A stretch of DNA of 57,092 nucleotides from Acidimicrobiales bacterium (GTDB taxonomy: Bacteria; Actinomycetota; Acidimicrobiia; Acidimicrobiales; DASWMK01): NCBI GenBank assembly GCA_036399815.1, contig DASWMK010000110.1:1-57092 (forward strand), in the 5' to 3' direction. The position numbers were made by a program, and so were the translations under genes. The notes beneath the pieces are model-generated. The model was not told the DNA's origin and did no database searches. It saw only the letters and a program-made list of their open reading frames with translations. This document shows, in pieces, positions 1-8,124 of the stretch (its first letter is position 1; each line of letters begins with the position of its first letter).

Positions 1-198
1 GACCGGCAGCTGGGGCAGGTCGGGGTTGCACTTCAGCGCGGCGGCCGCCCGCCACTCGGGCCGCTCGGCCAGGCGCCCGGCCGCCCGCTCGGCGCCGGTG
101 AAGTTCGGGATGCGGCCTCGCGCGCCGGGGAACCGGGCGGCGCCGGCACCGGTCAGCGCGTCCCACACCCGCTCCCTGACCTGCTGCTTGGCGTCCAC
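1..198 (-). CDS. 5-formyltetrahydrofolate cyclo-ligase-like protein (N-terminal part)
   Basis: The first 66 codons are visible; the rest lies off the left edge. A GTG at 198 opens VDAKQQVRERVWDAL, followed by ARFPGARGRIPNFTGAERAA and then LKCNPDLPQLPV. This is the conserved start of the 5-formyltetrahydrofolate cyclo-ligase-like (MTHFS/MTHFSD) family, which makes 5,10-methenyltetrahydrofolate from folinic acid with ATP. The catalytic part is not in the window, so true enzyme activity cannot be judged. An upstream ATG in the same frame hits a stop at once, which favours the GTG. The neighbour on its 5' side is transcribed divergently. Confidence 0.75.
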   Translation of the reverse strand, partial: MDAKQQVRERVWDALTGAGAARFPGARGRIPNFTGAERAAGRLAERPEWRAAAALKCNPDLPQLPV

Positions 199-326
199 GG
201 CCCCGTGCTACCTGATCGTCATGGAACCGACCAGCCGGGTCCACCGTCGGAGTGATCGGATCTGTGAGGCTTCAAGCGCGGGCGACCCGGCCGATGGGAG
301 CGGGCCCGACCGTGGAGGGAGGGGCG

Positions 327-761
327 ATGGACACGTGGAGCCCGACGAGTGCAGCACCGACGGAGGTGGCGTCGTTCGCCGCCCGGCTCGGCCGGCTGAC
401 CGGTGACCAGATCGAGGCCCTCGCCGGCGTCGTGCGGGCCGAGCTCGGCTCGGCCGACGGGGAGGTGCAGTGGTGGCGGGCCACCCTCGGGGTCGAGCGC
501 TCGCTGCGCTGCGCCCGGCGCGGCCGGCTGGCCGGCGCCGCCGGGCACGAGGCGTCCGCCGCCGTCCTGCGGGCCGCCGACGCCGCCGGCATCCGCTCGA
601 CCCGCCGCGACGACGTGACCCTCGTGGCCAGGGCGGCGTCCGACGTCGCCAGGGCCATGGTCGCCGGCGGCGAGCAGGTGCCCTGCCGGGTGGCCGCCGT
701 GCCGGCGTGGGCCGCCGTCCTCGCCACCGCCGACGCCGCCGCCGTCGTCGTCGTCGCCTGA
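327..761 (+). CDS. Hypothetical protein, alanine-rich, 144 aa
   Basis: I do not recognise this protein. The start is set at the ATG at 327 because a strong purine-rich ribosome site (GGAGGG, about 315-320) sits just upstream; an ATG at 252 would add 25 residues with no such site. The product looks soluble and mostly helical, with Arg/Ala-rich stretches, a WW pair near residue 48 and a run of Val at the C terminus. There is no signal peptide or clear membrane span. It stands alone, divergent from the folate gene on its left and facing a 413-base gap on its right. Confidence 0.6.
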   Translation: MDTWSPTSAAPTEVASFAARLGRLTGDQIEALAGVVRAELGSADGEVQWWRATLGVERSLRCARRGRLAGAAGHEASAAVLRAADAAGIRSTRRDDVTLVARAASDVARAMVAGGEQVPCRVAAVPAWAAVLATADAAAVVVVA

Positions 762-1174
762 CCGGGCGCAGCCGCCGCCGCCGGGCCGAGGCGTCGGCCG
801 GCCAAAACGCGAGAAGCCCCGAGTAGCCTCCCGGCCGAAACCGGTCCGCTCCTCGGGGCGTCCCCGCGGTCCGGCCCCGTCAGGCGCCGGACCGGCCCGA
901 AGGCCGCCCGGCCCCCGTGGCTCCGCCACCCGAAGGTGCGACGCCCGGGACCGTCCCTCCGCCAGACGCTCCCGAACCAGCGACCCCGGCGCCCCGTTCG
1001 GCCGAAGCCTCCCGGTGCCTCCGGTGCCGCCGGGCTCGTTCCTGCCTGGCGTGCCGTCACGATGCACCAGCCATCGCCGCAGGTCAAGCGATAGTTTTCA
1101 ACTCACAGGGTTATCCCGAGACTTTTTTCGAAGTCCCCAGGACGGGCCCTGTTGCCCACAGCGCCGTCCACACC
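762..1174. other. 413-base gene-free gap between convergent genes
   Basis: No convincing gene is seen here. It separates a plus-strand gene ending at 761 from a minus-strand gene ending at 1175, so transcripts should end in it. Two structures stand out: a 9-bp inverted repeat (867-875 with 886-894) and a small hairpin GACTT/AAGTC at 1120-1135 inside a strikingly AT-rich stretch (about 1088-1135) with a run of six T. Open frames crossing it are the usual shadows of GC-rich DNA. Confidence 0.6.
867..894. terminator. Inverted repeat, possible transcription terminator
   Basis: Arms CGGTCCGGC (867-875) and GCCGGACCG (886-894) pair perfectly over 9 bp around a 10-base loop. No T-run follows on either strand, so a classical intrinsic terminator is not shown. 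The position 106 bases after the upstream stop codon suits transcript-end formation. Chance pairing in such GC-rich DNA cannot be excluded. Confidence 0.3.
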
Positions 1175-1540
1175 TCAGGCGTCGCGATGGACGGTCTCGG
1201 GGGCGAACGCGGGGAGGCAGACGGCGACGTAGTGGGCGCCGCCCGGCCGGGGGCTGGCGTACCGCACCCACTCGCCGGCCGGCACGTGGACGGCCTGGCC
1301 CTCGCCGACCTCGAGCACCTCGCCCCCCTCGGAGCGCACCTCCAGCAGGCCGGCCAGGACGACCGTGTACTCGTCGAACTCGGGCCGCTGGCCGGGCTCC
1401 TCCCAGCCCTCGGGGCTGCGCATGACGGCGACGCTGACCGCCTCGGTGCCGGTGTTGACCCGGCCGACGAACTCGTCGATCAGCTTGGGCGGCGTGCCCG
1501 CCGCCTCGACCCGGCTGGCGGAGGGGATGAGTCGGGGCAT
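1175..1540 (-). CDS. Small cupin-domain protein
   Basis: A 121-residue single-domain cupin (small beta-barrel). Supporting stretches are EFDEYTVVLAGLLEVRSEG (residues 54-72) and GEGQAVHVPAGEWVRY (79-94), the two conserved cupin motifs in order. The usual metal-binding histidines of both motifs are missing: QRPEFDE replaces HxH, and PAGEWVRY lacks the usual PAGxxH. It may therefore bind a small ligand without a metal, or use other ligands. It starts 10 bases after the gamma-glutamyltransferase stop and is probably the last gene of that operon. The substrate is unknown; a sensor or isomerase role is only a guess. Confidence 0.8.
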   Translation of the reverse strand: MPRLIPSASRVEAAGTPPKLIDEFVGRVNTGTEAVSVAVMRSPEGWEEPGQRPEFDEYTVVLAGLLEVRSEGGEVLEVGEGQAVHVPAGEWVRYASPRPGGAHYVAVCLPAFAPETVHRDA

Positions 1541-1549
1541 GGGGCGTGT

Positions 1550-3127
1550 CTAGTACCCGGCCGCCGCCCCGGTGAGCGCCCGCGGGTCGGCCGCCCCGCC
1601 CCACACGCCGCCCCGCCCGGCCTCGATGAGGTGGGCGTGGCCGAAGCCGTGGTCGAGGCCGTCGGCCACCGCCACCCGGTGGCCCCTCGCGGCCAGCCCG
1701 TCGGCCCAGGCCGGCGGGGCGTCGTGCTCGAGGCGGAGGCCGATGCCGGCCGGGTCCTCCCACGTGTCGAAGCCCCGGGTGCCCGAACCGGAGAGCGCCC
1801 AGCGGGGCGCCGAGATGACCGTCCCCGGCGAGTGCCCGGCGGCGAGCCACCGGGCGAGGAGCTGGAGGACGATCTGGGGCTGGGTGTCGCCGCCCATGGT
1901 GCCGACGACCCCCCGCAGGCGCCCGTCGCCGGTGGTGACCAGCGCGGGGGACAGGGTGTGGGGCGGCCGCCGGCCCGGCCCGTACTCGGCCGGGTGACCG
2001 GGCTCGAGCGAGAAGCCGATGCCCCGGTTCTGGAGGAAGATCCCCGTCCTCGGCTCCACCACGTGGGCGCCGAACCCCGCCGCGTTCGACTGGATGAGCG
2101 AGACGGCCATCCCGGCGCCGTCGGCGGTGCAGAGGTAGATCGTCCCGCCACCGGCGGCGGGCGCGGCGAGGGCGCGGGCCCGGTCGGGGTCGACCGCCGC
2201 CCGCCGGGGGGCCAGGCGCGCGGGGGCGACGAGGGCCTCGCCGTCGGCGTGCTCGTGCAGCACGGCGGTGCGGTCGTGCCCCGCCTGCTTGGCCGCCTCG
2301 GCCAGCAGGTGGGCCCACGCCGGGTCGTCGGGGTCGTCGGGCAGCGGGAGGCCGTCGGCGATCCAGGCGCCGGCCAGGGTGAGGTAGCCCTGCGAGTTGG
2401 GCGGCACGGTCCACAGGCGGTGGCCGAAGGCGTCGGCGCCGAGCGGCGCCACCCAGTCGGCCTGCACCCGGCGCAGGTCGTCCTCGCTGAACTCGCCGCC
2501 GCCCACCTCGACCAGGCCCTCGCCGAAGTCGCCCAGGTAGAACCCGTCCCGCCCGTTCCGCACGACGGCGAGCAGCGCCTCGGCCACCCCGGCCCGGCGC
2601 ACGAGGTCGCCGGGCCGCACGTCCACCGGGAGCCGGTTGCCGCGCAGGCCGGCGACGGAGGGGACGGCCTTCGCCAGCAGGGGCGAGGCCGGGAACCCGT
2701 GGGCGGCGTAGGCGACGGCGTCGGCGAGCACGTCGGCGAGGGGGAGGCGGCCGAACCGCTCGTGCAGGGCCAGCCACCCGTCCACGCAGCCGGGCACCGG
2801 CGTGGCCCGCACGTCGCCCCGGAACGGCATCTCGGCGTGGCCCTCGGCCCTGAGGCGGTCCGGGTCGGCTCCCGAGCCGGCCCGGCCGGAGGCGTTGAGC
2901 ACCGAGGGCGGCCCCGGCTCGGCGGGGTCGTGGACCAGCGCCAGCAGGTCGCCGCCCATCCCGCACAGGTGCTGGGTGGTGACGGCGAGCACGGCGCTCG
3001 TGGCGACGGCCGCGTCGGCGGCCGACCCGCCGGCCCGCAGCACCCGCACGCCGGACGCGGACGCGAGGTGGTCGACCGAGCACACCATCCCGCCGGTGGC
3101 GTGGCGCGTCGCCGTCGGCTCAGCCAT
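1550..3127 (-). CDS. Gamma-glutamyltransferase family protein
   Basis: 525 residues, full length for the gamma-glutamyltranspeptidase family (Ntn hydrolases that self-cleave to expose a catalytic Thr). The N-terminal part has the typical ASGVRVLRAGGSAADAA (residues 24-40) and CGMGGD (55-60). The likely nucleophile is Thr329 in GGGTIYLC, followed by VSLIQSNAAGFGA. There is no signal peptide, so it should act in the cytoplasm, unlike the periplasmic enzymes of glutathione breakdown. Such proteins also hydrolyse other gamma-glutamyl or amide substrates. Its start overlaps the RpiR regulator by 8 bases, so the two are co-expressed, and the divergent aldehyde dehydrogenase/aminotransferase genes hint at amine or amino-acid breakdown. 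Confidence 0.9.
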   Translation of the reverse strand: MAEPTATRHATGGMVCSVDHLASASGVRVLRAGGSAADAAVATSAVLAVTTQHLCGMGGDLLALVHDPAEPGPPSVLNASGRAGSGADPDRLRAEGHAEMPFRGDVRATPVPGCVDGWLALHERFGRLPLADVLADAVAYAAHGFPASPLLAKAVPSVAGLRGNRLPVDVRPGDLVRRAGVAEALLAVVRNGRDGFYLGDFGEGLVEVGGGEFSEDDLRRVQADWVAPLGADAFGHRLWTVPPNSQGYLTLAGAWIADGLPLPDDPDDPAWAHLLAEAAKQAGHDRTAVLHEHADGEALVAPARLAPRRAAVDPDRARALAAPAAGGGTIYLCTADGAGMAVSLIQSNAAGFGAHVVEPRTGIFLQNRGIGFSLEPGHPAEYGPGRRPPHTLSPALVTTGDGRLRGVVGTMGGDTQPQIVLQLLARWLAAGHSPGTVISAPRWALSGSGTRGFDTWEDPAGIGLRLEHDAPPAWADGLAARGHRVAVADGLDHGFGHAHLIEAGRGGVWGGAADPRALTGAAAGY

Positions 3128-3980
3128 CGACGAGCGACCCGGACTCGCGCCAGGCGGCCTCCACCCGGTCGAGGCGCCGGGTGGCGCTCACCCGCAGGCG
3201 GGCGGCCACCGCCGCCACCAGGGCGTTGGCCAGGGCGAGGATGCCGACGTGGCTGTCGAAGGGCCCGGCGCTCGCCGCGGCGGCGACGAAGGTCGGCCCG
3301 CCGAGGTCGGCGAGGGGGGAGAGGCTGCTGTCGGTCACCGCCACGATCCCTACCCCGCGGTCGGCCGCCCGCCTCGCCGTGGCCAGCACCCAGCGCTCGT
3401 AGCGGCGCAGGTCGACGGCGAGGACCGTGTCGCCCTGGTCGAAGTCGGCGAGGAGCCGGTCCACCCGCACCTCCGAGCCCGACAGCAGGGTGACGCCGGG
3501 GCGGACGAGGCCGAGGTCGGCCGCCACCTGGGCGGCGATCCCGTGGGACGCCTCGGCGGCCAGCACCCCGACCCGGTGGCGGCGGTCGGCCAGCCGGGCG
3601 ACGGCGGCGGCGAAGGAGCGGCGGTCGACGGCCTCGAGCGTGCGGTGGACGTTCTCCAGCTCGACGTCGAGGCTGCGGCCGAGCACGTCGCTCGGCGGGC
3701 GCTGGCGGATCCGCTCGGCCGCCGGCCGCAGCTGGCGGGCCAGCTCCTCCTGGATGCCGGCCTGGAGCCCGACGAAGCCGTCGAGGCCGAGCTTCCCGGC
3801 GAAGCGGACGACGGTGGCCGGCGACGTGCCGGCCCGCTCGGCCAGCCCGGCGACCGTGCCGAAGGCGACGACCTGGGGGTCGTCGAGCACGACGGACGCG
3901 ACGCGCCGCTCCGCCGGGGTGAGGCGCTCCCGGCGCTCGGCGATCCTCGTGGCCACGTCGGCCGGCGCCCTTCCCTCCAT
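3120..3980 (-). CDS. MurR/RpiR family transcriptional regulator
   Basis: 286 residues with the two-domain layout of the RpiR family: an N-terminal helix-turn-helix (about residues 42-62, TVAGLAERAGTSPATVVRFA) and a C-terminal SIS sugar-phosphate-binding-like domain (about 125-260). RpiR proteins usually sense a metabolite of the pathway they control. The gene heads the minus-strand trio regulator/GGT/cupin and is divergent from the aldehyde dehydrogenase operon across only 52 bases. It most likely controls both directions from that gap. The ligand is unknown; some family members sense non-sugar ligands. Confidence 0.9.
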   Translation of the reverse strand: MEGRAPADVATRIAERRERLTPAERRVASVVLDDPQVVAFGTVAGLAERAGTSPATVVRFAGKLGLDGFVGLQAGIQEELARQLRPAAERIRQRPPSDVLGRSLDVELENVHRTLEAVDRRSFAAAVARLADRRHRVGVLAAEASHGIAAQVAADLGLVRPGVTLLSGSEVRVDRLLADFDQGDTVLAVDLRRYERWVLATARRAADRGVGIVAVTDSSLSPLADLGGPTFVAAAASAGPFDSHVGILALANALVAAVAARLRVSATRRLDRVEAAWRESGSLVDG

Positions 3981-4032
3981 CGGCGGGCACGAACGTTACT
4001 ATCAGGCGTCTGCTGAAACGGAGGTTCCAGCG
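3981..4032. promoter_or_regulatory. Divergent promoter region between RpiR and aldehyde dehydrogenase
   Basis: This 52-base gap is locally AT-richer than its surroundings. A plausible plus-strand -10 box TACTAT lies at 3997-4002. A GGAGG ribosome site at 4020-4024 sits eight bases before the ATG at 4033. A short palindrome AACGTT (3992-3997) abuts the -10. An RpiR-type operator would be expected here, but I see no long palindrome, so the site itself is inferred from gene arrangement. Confidence 0.4.
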
Positions 4033-5493
4033 ATGACGTCGACCTTCGACTCGGTCAACCCGGCCCGACCCGCCGACGTGGTGGGCACCTACCCGAACAT
4101 GGGCGCCGACGAGGTGGACGCGGCCGTCGCCGCCGCGGCCGCCGCCCAGAAGGAGTGGGCCCGCGTCCCCGTCCCGGCCAGGGGCGAGATCATCGCCAGG
4201 GCAGGCGACGTGCTCGAGCGGCGCAAGGCCGAGCTCAGCCGCCTGGTCGCCACCGAGGCCGGCAAGATCCTGGTGGAGGCGGGCGGCGACGTGCAGGAGG
4301 CCATCGACATGGCCCGCTTCGTCGCCGGCCAGGGCCGCGCCGCCTGGGGCGAGACGGTGCCGTCCGAGCTCGGCAGCAAGCTGTGCTGGACGACCCGCCA
4401 GCCGGTCGGCGTCGTCGGGATGATCACCCCCTGGAACTTCCCGGTGGCCATCCCGTCCTGGAAGATCTTCCCCGCCCTCCTCGCCGGCAACGGCGTGGTC
4501 ATCAAGCCCTCCGAGCACACGCCGAAGTGCGCGGTCGAGTTCGTCGCCGCCTGCGTGGAGGCCGGCGTGCCCGAGGACCTCGTGCAGGTCGTCCACGGCT
4601 TCGCCGAGCCGGCCCAGGCCCTCACCGTCCACCCCGGCGTGCGGGCGCTGAGCTTCACCGGCTCGGTGCCGACCGGCCGCAAGGTGGCGACGGCGGCCAT
4701 GCAGAACGGCCCCCGCCTCCTCTCCCTCGAGCTCGGCGGCAAGAACGCCATGGTCGTCATGCCCGACGCCGACCTCGACCTCGCCGTCGACGGCGCCCTG
4801 TTCGGCGCGTTCGGCACGGCCGGCCAGCGCTGCACGTCCACGTCCCGGCTGATCGTCCACGCGGACGTGGCCGACCAGCTGGTCACCGCCATCGTCAAGC
4901 GGGCCACCGAGCTGCGCATCGGCGACCCGGTCGACCCGTCCACCGACGTCGGCCCCGTCATCACCTCGGAGTCGGCCGACCGGATCGGCGGCATGGTCGC
5001 CGCCGCCGTGGACGAGGGCGCCGAGGTCGTGTGCGGCGGCAAGCGCACCACGGCGGACGGCTGCGACGGCGGCGCCTTCTTCCAGCCCACCGTGCTGGCC
5101 GGCGTCCGCCCCGACCACCGCATCGCCCGCGAGGAGGTCTTCGGCCCGGTCCTCGCCGTGCTGGAGGTGACCGACATCGGCGACGCCGTCGACATCGTCA
5201 ACAGCGTCGAGTACGGCCTGTCGGCCGCCGTCTACACCAGGGACATCAACGCCGCCCTGAACGCCGTCGCCGGCATCGACACGGGCATCGTCTACGTGAA
5301 CGCCCCGACGATCGGGGCCGAGATCCCCCTGCCGTTCGGCGGCACCAAGCACACCGGCAACGGCTACCGCGAGGCCGGCTCCCGGGGCATCGAGCAGTTC
5401 AGCGAGATCAAGACCGTGTACGTGGACTACTCCGGCCGCCTCCAGAAGGCACAGATCGACAACCGCCCGCCCGTGGCGGAGAGGGAGGTGTGA
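4033..5493 (+). CDS. NAD(P)-dependent aldehyde dehydrogenase
   Basis: 486 residues, the standard length of the ALDH superfamily, which oxidises aldehydes to acids with NAD(P). The key residues are all present: Asn135 in ITPWNFP, Glu233 in LELGGK and the nucleophile Cys267 in GTAGQRCTST. The start follows a GGAGG at 4020-4024; longer readings upstream are frame shadows through the divergent promoter. It is first in a four-gene operon and precedes a class III aminotransferase by one base, the usual pairing for omega-amino acids (amine to semialdehyde to acid). Candidate substrates are aminoadipate, succinic or 2-oxoglutaric semialdehyde; sequence alone does not decide. Confidence 0.93.
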   Translation: MTSTFDSVNPARPADVVGTYPNMGADEVDAAVAAAAAAQKEWARVPVPARGEIIARAGDVLERRKAELSRLVATEAGKILVEAGGDVQEAIDMARFVAGQGRAAWGETVPSELGSKLCWTTRQPVGVVGMITPWNFPVAIPSWKIFPALLAGNGVVIKPSEHTPKCAVEFVAACVEAGVPEDLVQVVHGFAEPAQALTVHPGVRALSFTGSVPTGRKVATAAMQNGPRLLSLELGGKNAMVVMPDADLDLAVDGALFGAFGTAGQRCTSTSRLIVHADVADQLVTAIVKRATELRIGDPVDPSTDVGPVITSESADRIGGMVAAAVDEGAEVVCGGKRTTADGCDGGAFFQPTVLAGVRPDHRIAREEVFGPVLAVLEVTDIGDAVDIVNSVEYGLSAAVYTRDINAALNAVAGIDTGIVYVNAPTIGAEIPLPFGGTKHTGNGYREAGSRGIEQFSEIKTVYVDYSGRLQKAQIDNRPPVAEREV

Positions 5494-5494
5494 G

Positions 5495-6772
5495 GTGAGC
5501 GACGCAGCGACCGCCACCACGGCCGAGTGGCTGGCCAGGGACGAGGCCGCGCTGGCCGGCGTCCTCGCCCGCGTCCACCACGTGGTGGCCGAGCGGGGCG
5601 AGGGGTCCTGGCTCGTCGACGTCGAGGGCCGGCGCTTCCTCGACTTCGCCTCGGGCATCGCCGTCACCAACGTCGGCCACTGCCACCCGCGGGTCGTCGA
5701 GGCCGTCGTCGAGCAGGCCCGGCGCCTGCTCCACACGTCGGTCGTCACCCACCACCAGCGGTCCATCGAGCTGGCCGAGCGCATCGGCCGGCTGGCCCGG
5801 TTCCTCTCCCACCCCCAGGTCTTCCTCTGCAACAGCGGGGCCGAGGCCGTCGACGGGTCGCTGAAGCTGGCCCGCCGGGTGACGGGCAAGCCGGGGGTCA
5901 TCGCCTTCCGCCGGGCCTTCCACGGCCGCACCCTGGCGGCCACGACGCTGACGACGGCCAAGGGGAAGTACCGGGAGGGCTACGAGCCGTTCCTGCCCTC
6001 GGTCCACGTCGCCCCGTACTGCACGACCCTCGGCTTCGACAGCGAGGACGAGGCCGTCGACCGGGCGCTGGCCGAGCTGGACCAGGTCCTCGAGCTCCAG
6101 GCGCCGGGCAAGAACGTCGGGGCGATGATCGTCGAGCCGGTGCTCGGCGAGGGCGGCTACGTGCCGCCGCCCCGGCGCTGGCTGGCCGAGCTGCGCCTGC
6201 GGTGCGACCGGTGGGGCATCCTCCTCATCTTCGACGAGGTGCAGTGCGGGATGGGCCGCACCGGCCGGCCGTTCGCGGCCGAGACGTTCGACGTGCGGCC
6301 CGACGTGGTGCTGTTCGCCAAGGGCGTCGCCTCTGGCCTGCCCCTCGGCGGCATCGTCGCCCCCCGGTCGATCATGGAGCAGTGGCCGCCCGGGGCCCAC
6401 GGCTCGACCTTCGGCGGCAACCCGGTCGCCTGCGCGGCGGCCATCGCCACCATCGACGTGATGGAGGACGAGGGCGTCTACCACCGGGTCCGCACCCTCG
6501 GGCAGCGGGCGCTGGCCCGCCTCCGGGAGGCGACGGAGGGCAACGCCGCCGTCCTCCAGGTGCGCGGGGTCGGCTTCATGCTCGGCGTCGAGCTGGTGGA
6601 CGCGGCGGCCGCCGAGGCCGTGCAGCGCCGCTGCCTGGACGACGGGCTGATCGTGCTCACCTGCGGCCCGGCCGACAACGTGCTGCGGCTCATCCCGCCC
6701 CTGACCGTCACCGAGGACGAGCTGGACCAGGGCCTCGACACCCTGGCCAAGGCGTTCGCCGCCCTGGGCTGA
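5495..6772 (+). CDS. Class III (omega) aminotransferase, PLP-dependent
   Basis: 425 residues. Class III aminotransferases move an amino group from an omega-amine (ornithine, lysine, GABA, acetylornithine, beta-alanine and others) to an oxo acid. The cofactor Asp247 (IFDEVQCGMGRTG) and Schiff-base Lys276 (LFAKGVASGLPLGG) are seen, as is CNSGAEAVD near residue 110. The GTG start at 5495 lies one base after the aldehyde dehydrogenase stop and has a GGGAGG site upstream. Together with that neighbour it would turn an omega-amino acid into a dicarboxylate. Exact substrate unknown. Confidence 0.92.
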   Translation: MSDAATATTAEWLARDEAALAGVLARVHHVVAERGEGSWLVDVEGRRFLDFASGIAVTNVGHCHPRVVEAVVEQARRLLHTSVVTHHQRSIELAERIGRLARFLSHPQVFLCNSGAEAVDGSLKLARRVTGKPGVIAFRRAFHGRTLAATTLTTAKGKYREGYEPFLPSVHVAPYCTTLGFDSEDEAVDRALAELDQVLELQAPGKNVGAMIVEPVLGEGGYVPPPRRWLAELRLRCDRWGILLIFDEVQCGMGRTGRPFAAETFDVRPDVVLFAKGVASGLPLGGIVAPRSIMEQWPPGAHGSTFGGNPVACAAAIATIDVMEDEGVYHRVRTLGQRALARLREATEGNAAVLQVRGVGFMLGVELVDAAAAEAVQRRCLDDGLIVLTCGPADNVLRLIPPLTVTEDELDQGLDTLAKAFAALG

Positions 6773-8124
6773 CCCTGGACCTGCTCGCCGCCCTGCGGTC
6801 CGCCGTCGGGCCGCGGCACGTCCTCGTCGGCGACGCGGCCGCCGGCTTCGCCGTCGACTGGACGGGGCGCTTCGCCGGGCGGGCGGCCGCCGTCGCCCGC
6901 CCCGGCTCGGTGGACGAGGTGGCCGCCGTCGTCGACGCCTGCCGGGCCGCCGGCACGGCCCTCGTGCCCCAGGGCGGCAACACCGGGCTGGTGGGCGGGT
7001 CGGTGCCGCTCGCCGGCGAGGTCGTGCTGTCGCTCCGGCGGCTCGACGCCGTCGGGGCCGTCGACCCCGTGGCCGGGCAGCTGACGGCCGGCGCCGGCGC
7101 GACGATCGCGTCCGTGCAGGCGACGGCCAGGGCCGCCGGGTGGGACTACGGGGTCGACTTCGCGGCGAGGGACGCGGCGACGGTCGGCGGCACGGTGGCG
7201 ACCAACGCCGGGGGCCTGCGCGTGCTCCGCCACGGCTCGACCAGGGCCCAGCTGCTCGGGGTGGAGGCGGTGCTCGGCGACGGGTCGGTCGTGCGCCGGC
7301 TGTCCGGCGTGCTGAAGGACGCCACCGGCTACGACCTCGCCCACCTGCTCTGCGGCAGCGAGGGCACGCTCGGCGTCGTCACCGCCGCCCGCCTGCGGCT
7401 CGTGCCCCGCCACGACGAGCGGGTGGTGGCCCTGGTGGCGTTCGGGTCGGTGGGCGACGCGGTCGCCGCCGCCGGCGGCCTCCGGCGCCGGCTGGCCTCG
7501 CTGGAGGCCGCCGAGCTGGTCCTCGCCGACGGCGTCGACCTGGTGTGCCCCCATCTCGGCCTGGCCCCGCCGTTCCCGGCCCGGCACGCCGCCCTGCTCA
7601 CCGTGGAGGCGGCCGCCGCGGAGGACCCGACGGCGGCGCTGGCCGAGGCCGTCGCCGACCTCGACGGGGTGGCCGACGTGGCCGTCGCCGCCGACGGCCC
7701 CCGGCGGGCCCGGCTGTGGCGCTACCGGGAGGCCCACACCGAGGCGATCAACCTGATCGGCCCGCCCCACAAGCTCGACGTCGCCCTGCCCCTCGCCCGC
7801 CTGGCCGAGTTCGCCGCGGAGGTGCCGGCGGCGGTCGCCCGGGTGGCGCCGTCGGCGCGGACGTGGGTGTTCGGCCACGCCGCCGACGGGAACCTGCACG
7901 TGAACGTCACCGGCGTGGCCCCGGGCGACGACGCCGTCGACGAGGCCGTCGTCCGCCTCAGCCTCGCCATGGGCGGCAGCACCGGCGCCGAGCACGGCGT
8001 GGGCACGGCCAAGCGCCGGTGGCTGGCCCTCGACCGCTCGCCCGCCGACCTCGCCGCCATGCGGGCCGTCAAGGCCGCCCTCGACCCCGCCGGCATCCTC
8101 AACCCGAACGTGCTGCTCCCTTGA
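6769..8124 (+). CDS. FAD-linked oxidase, D-2-hydroxyacid dehydrogenase type
   Basis: 451 residues of the vanillyl-alcohol-oxidase/PCMH flavoprotein family, closest in motif pattern to D-2-hydroxyglutarate and glycolate dehydrogenases. Seen are PQGGNTGLVGGS (residues 67-78, FAD pyrophosphate), a GGTVATNAGGLRVLRHGSTR block, CGSEGTLGVVT, GHAADGNLHVNV and the C-terminal GAEHGVG. No ATG, GTG or TTG precedes this conserved N-terminus. The best start is a CTG at 6769 that overlaps the aminotransferase stop as CTGA, the same four-base coupling used by many genes here. The first GTG, at 6910, would delete conserved sequence. It is probably co-translated with the aminotransferase. Confidence 0.85.
   Translation: MTLDLLAALRSAVGPRHVLVGDAAAGFAVDWTGRFAGRAAAVARPGSVDEVAAVVDACRAAGTALVPQGGNTGLVGGSVPLAGEVVLSLRRLDAVGAVDPVAGQLTAGAGATIASVQATARAAGWDYGVDFAARDAATVGGTVATNAGGLRVLRHGSTRAQLLGVEAVLGDGSVVRRLSGVLKDATGYDLAHLLCGSEGTLGVVTAARLRLVPRHDERVVALVAFGSVGDAVAAAGGLRRRLASLEAAELVLADGVDLVCPHLGLAPPFPARHAALLTVEAAAAEDPTAALAEAVADLDGVADVAVAADGPRRARLWRYREAHTEAINLIGPPHKLDVALPLARLAEFAAEVPAAVARVAPSARTWVFGHAADGNLHVNVTGVAPGDDAVDEAVVRLSLAMGGSTGAEHGVGTAKRRWLALDRSPADLAAMRAVKAALDPAGILNPNVLLP

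Noticed and set aside
1101-1120. DnaA-box-like GGTTATCCC as a replication origin signal
   Set aside because: A single imperfect match without further boxes, AT-rich unwinding repeats or dnaA/dnaN nearby. It is only a small AT-rich patch.
917-3493. An 858-codon plus-strand open frame
   Set aside because: It is antisense to the GGT gene, with low-complexity translation and no domain. The GGT on the other strand has full motifs.
1480-5961. A 1493-codon minus-strand open frame
   Set aside because: It runs antisense to the well-supported aldehyde dehydrogenase and crosses the RpiR/GGT genes in another frame. Its translation is low-complexity Arg/Pro/Gly/Ala, typical of GC-rich shadows with few stop codons.
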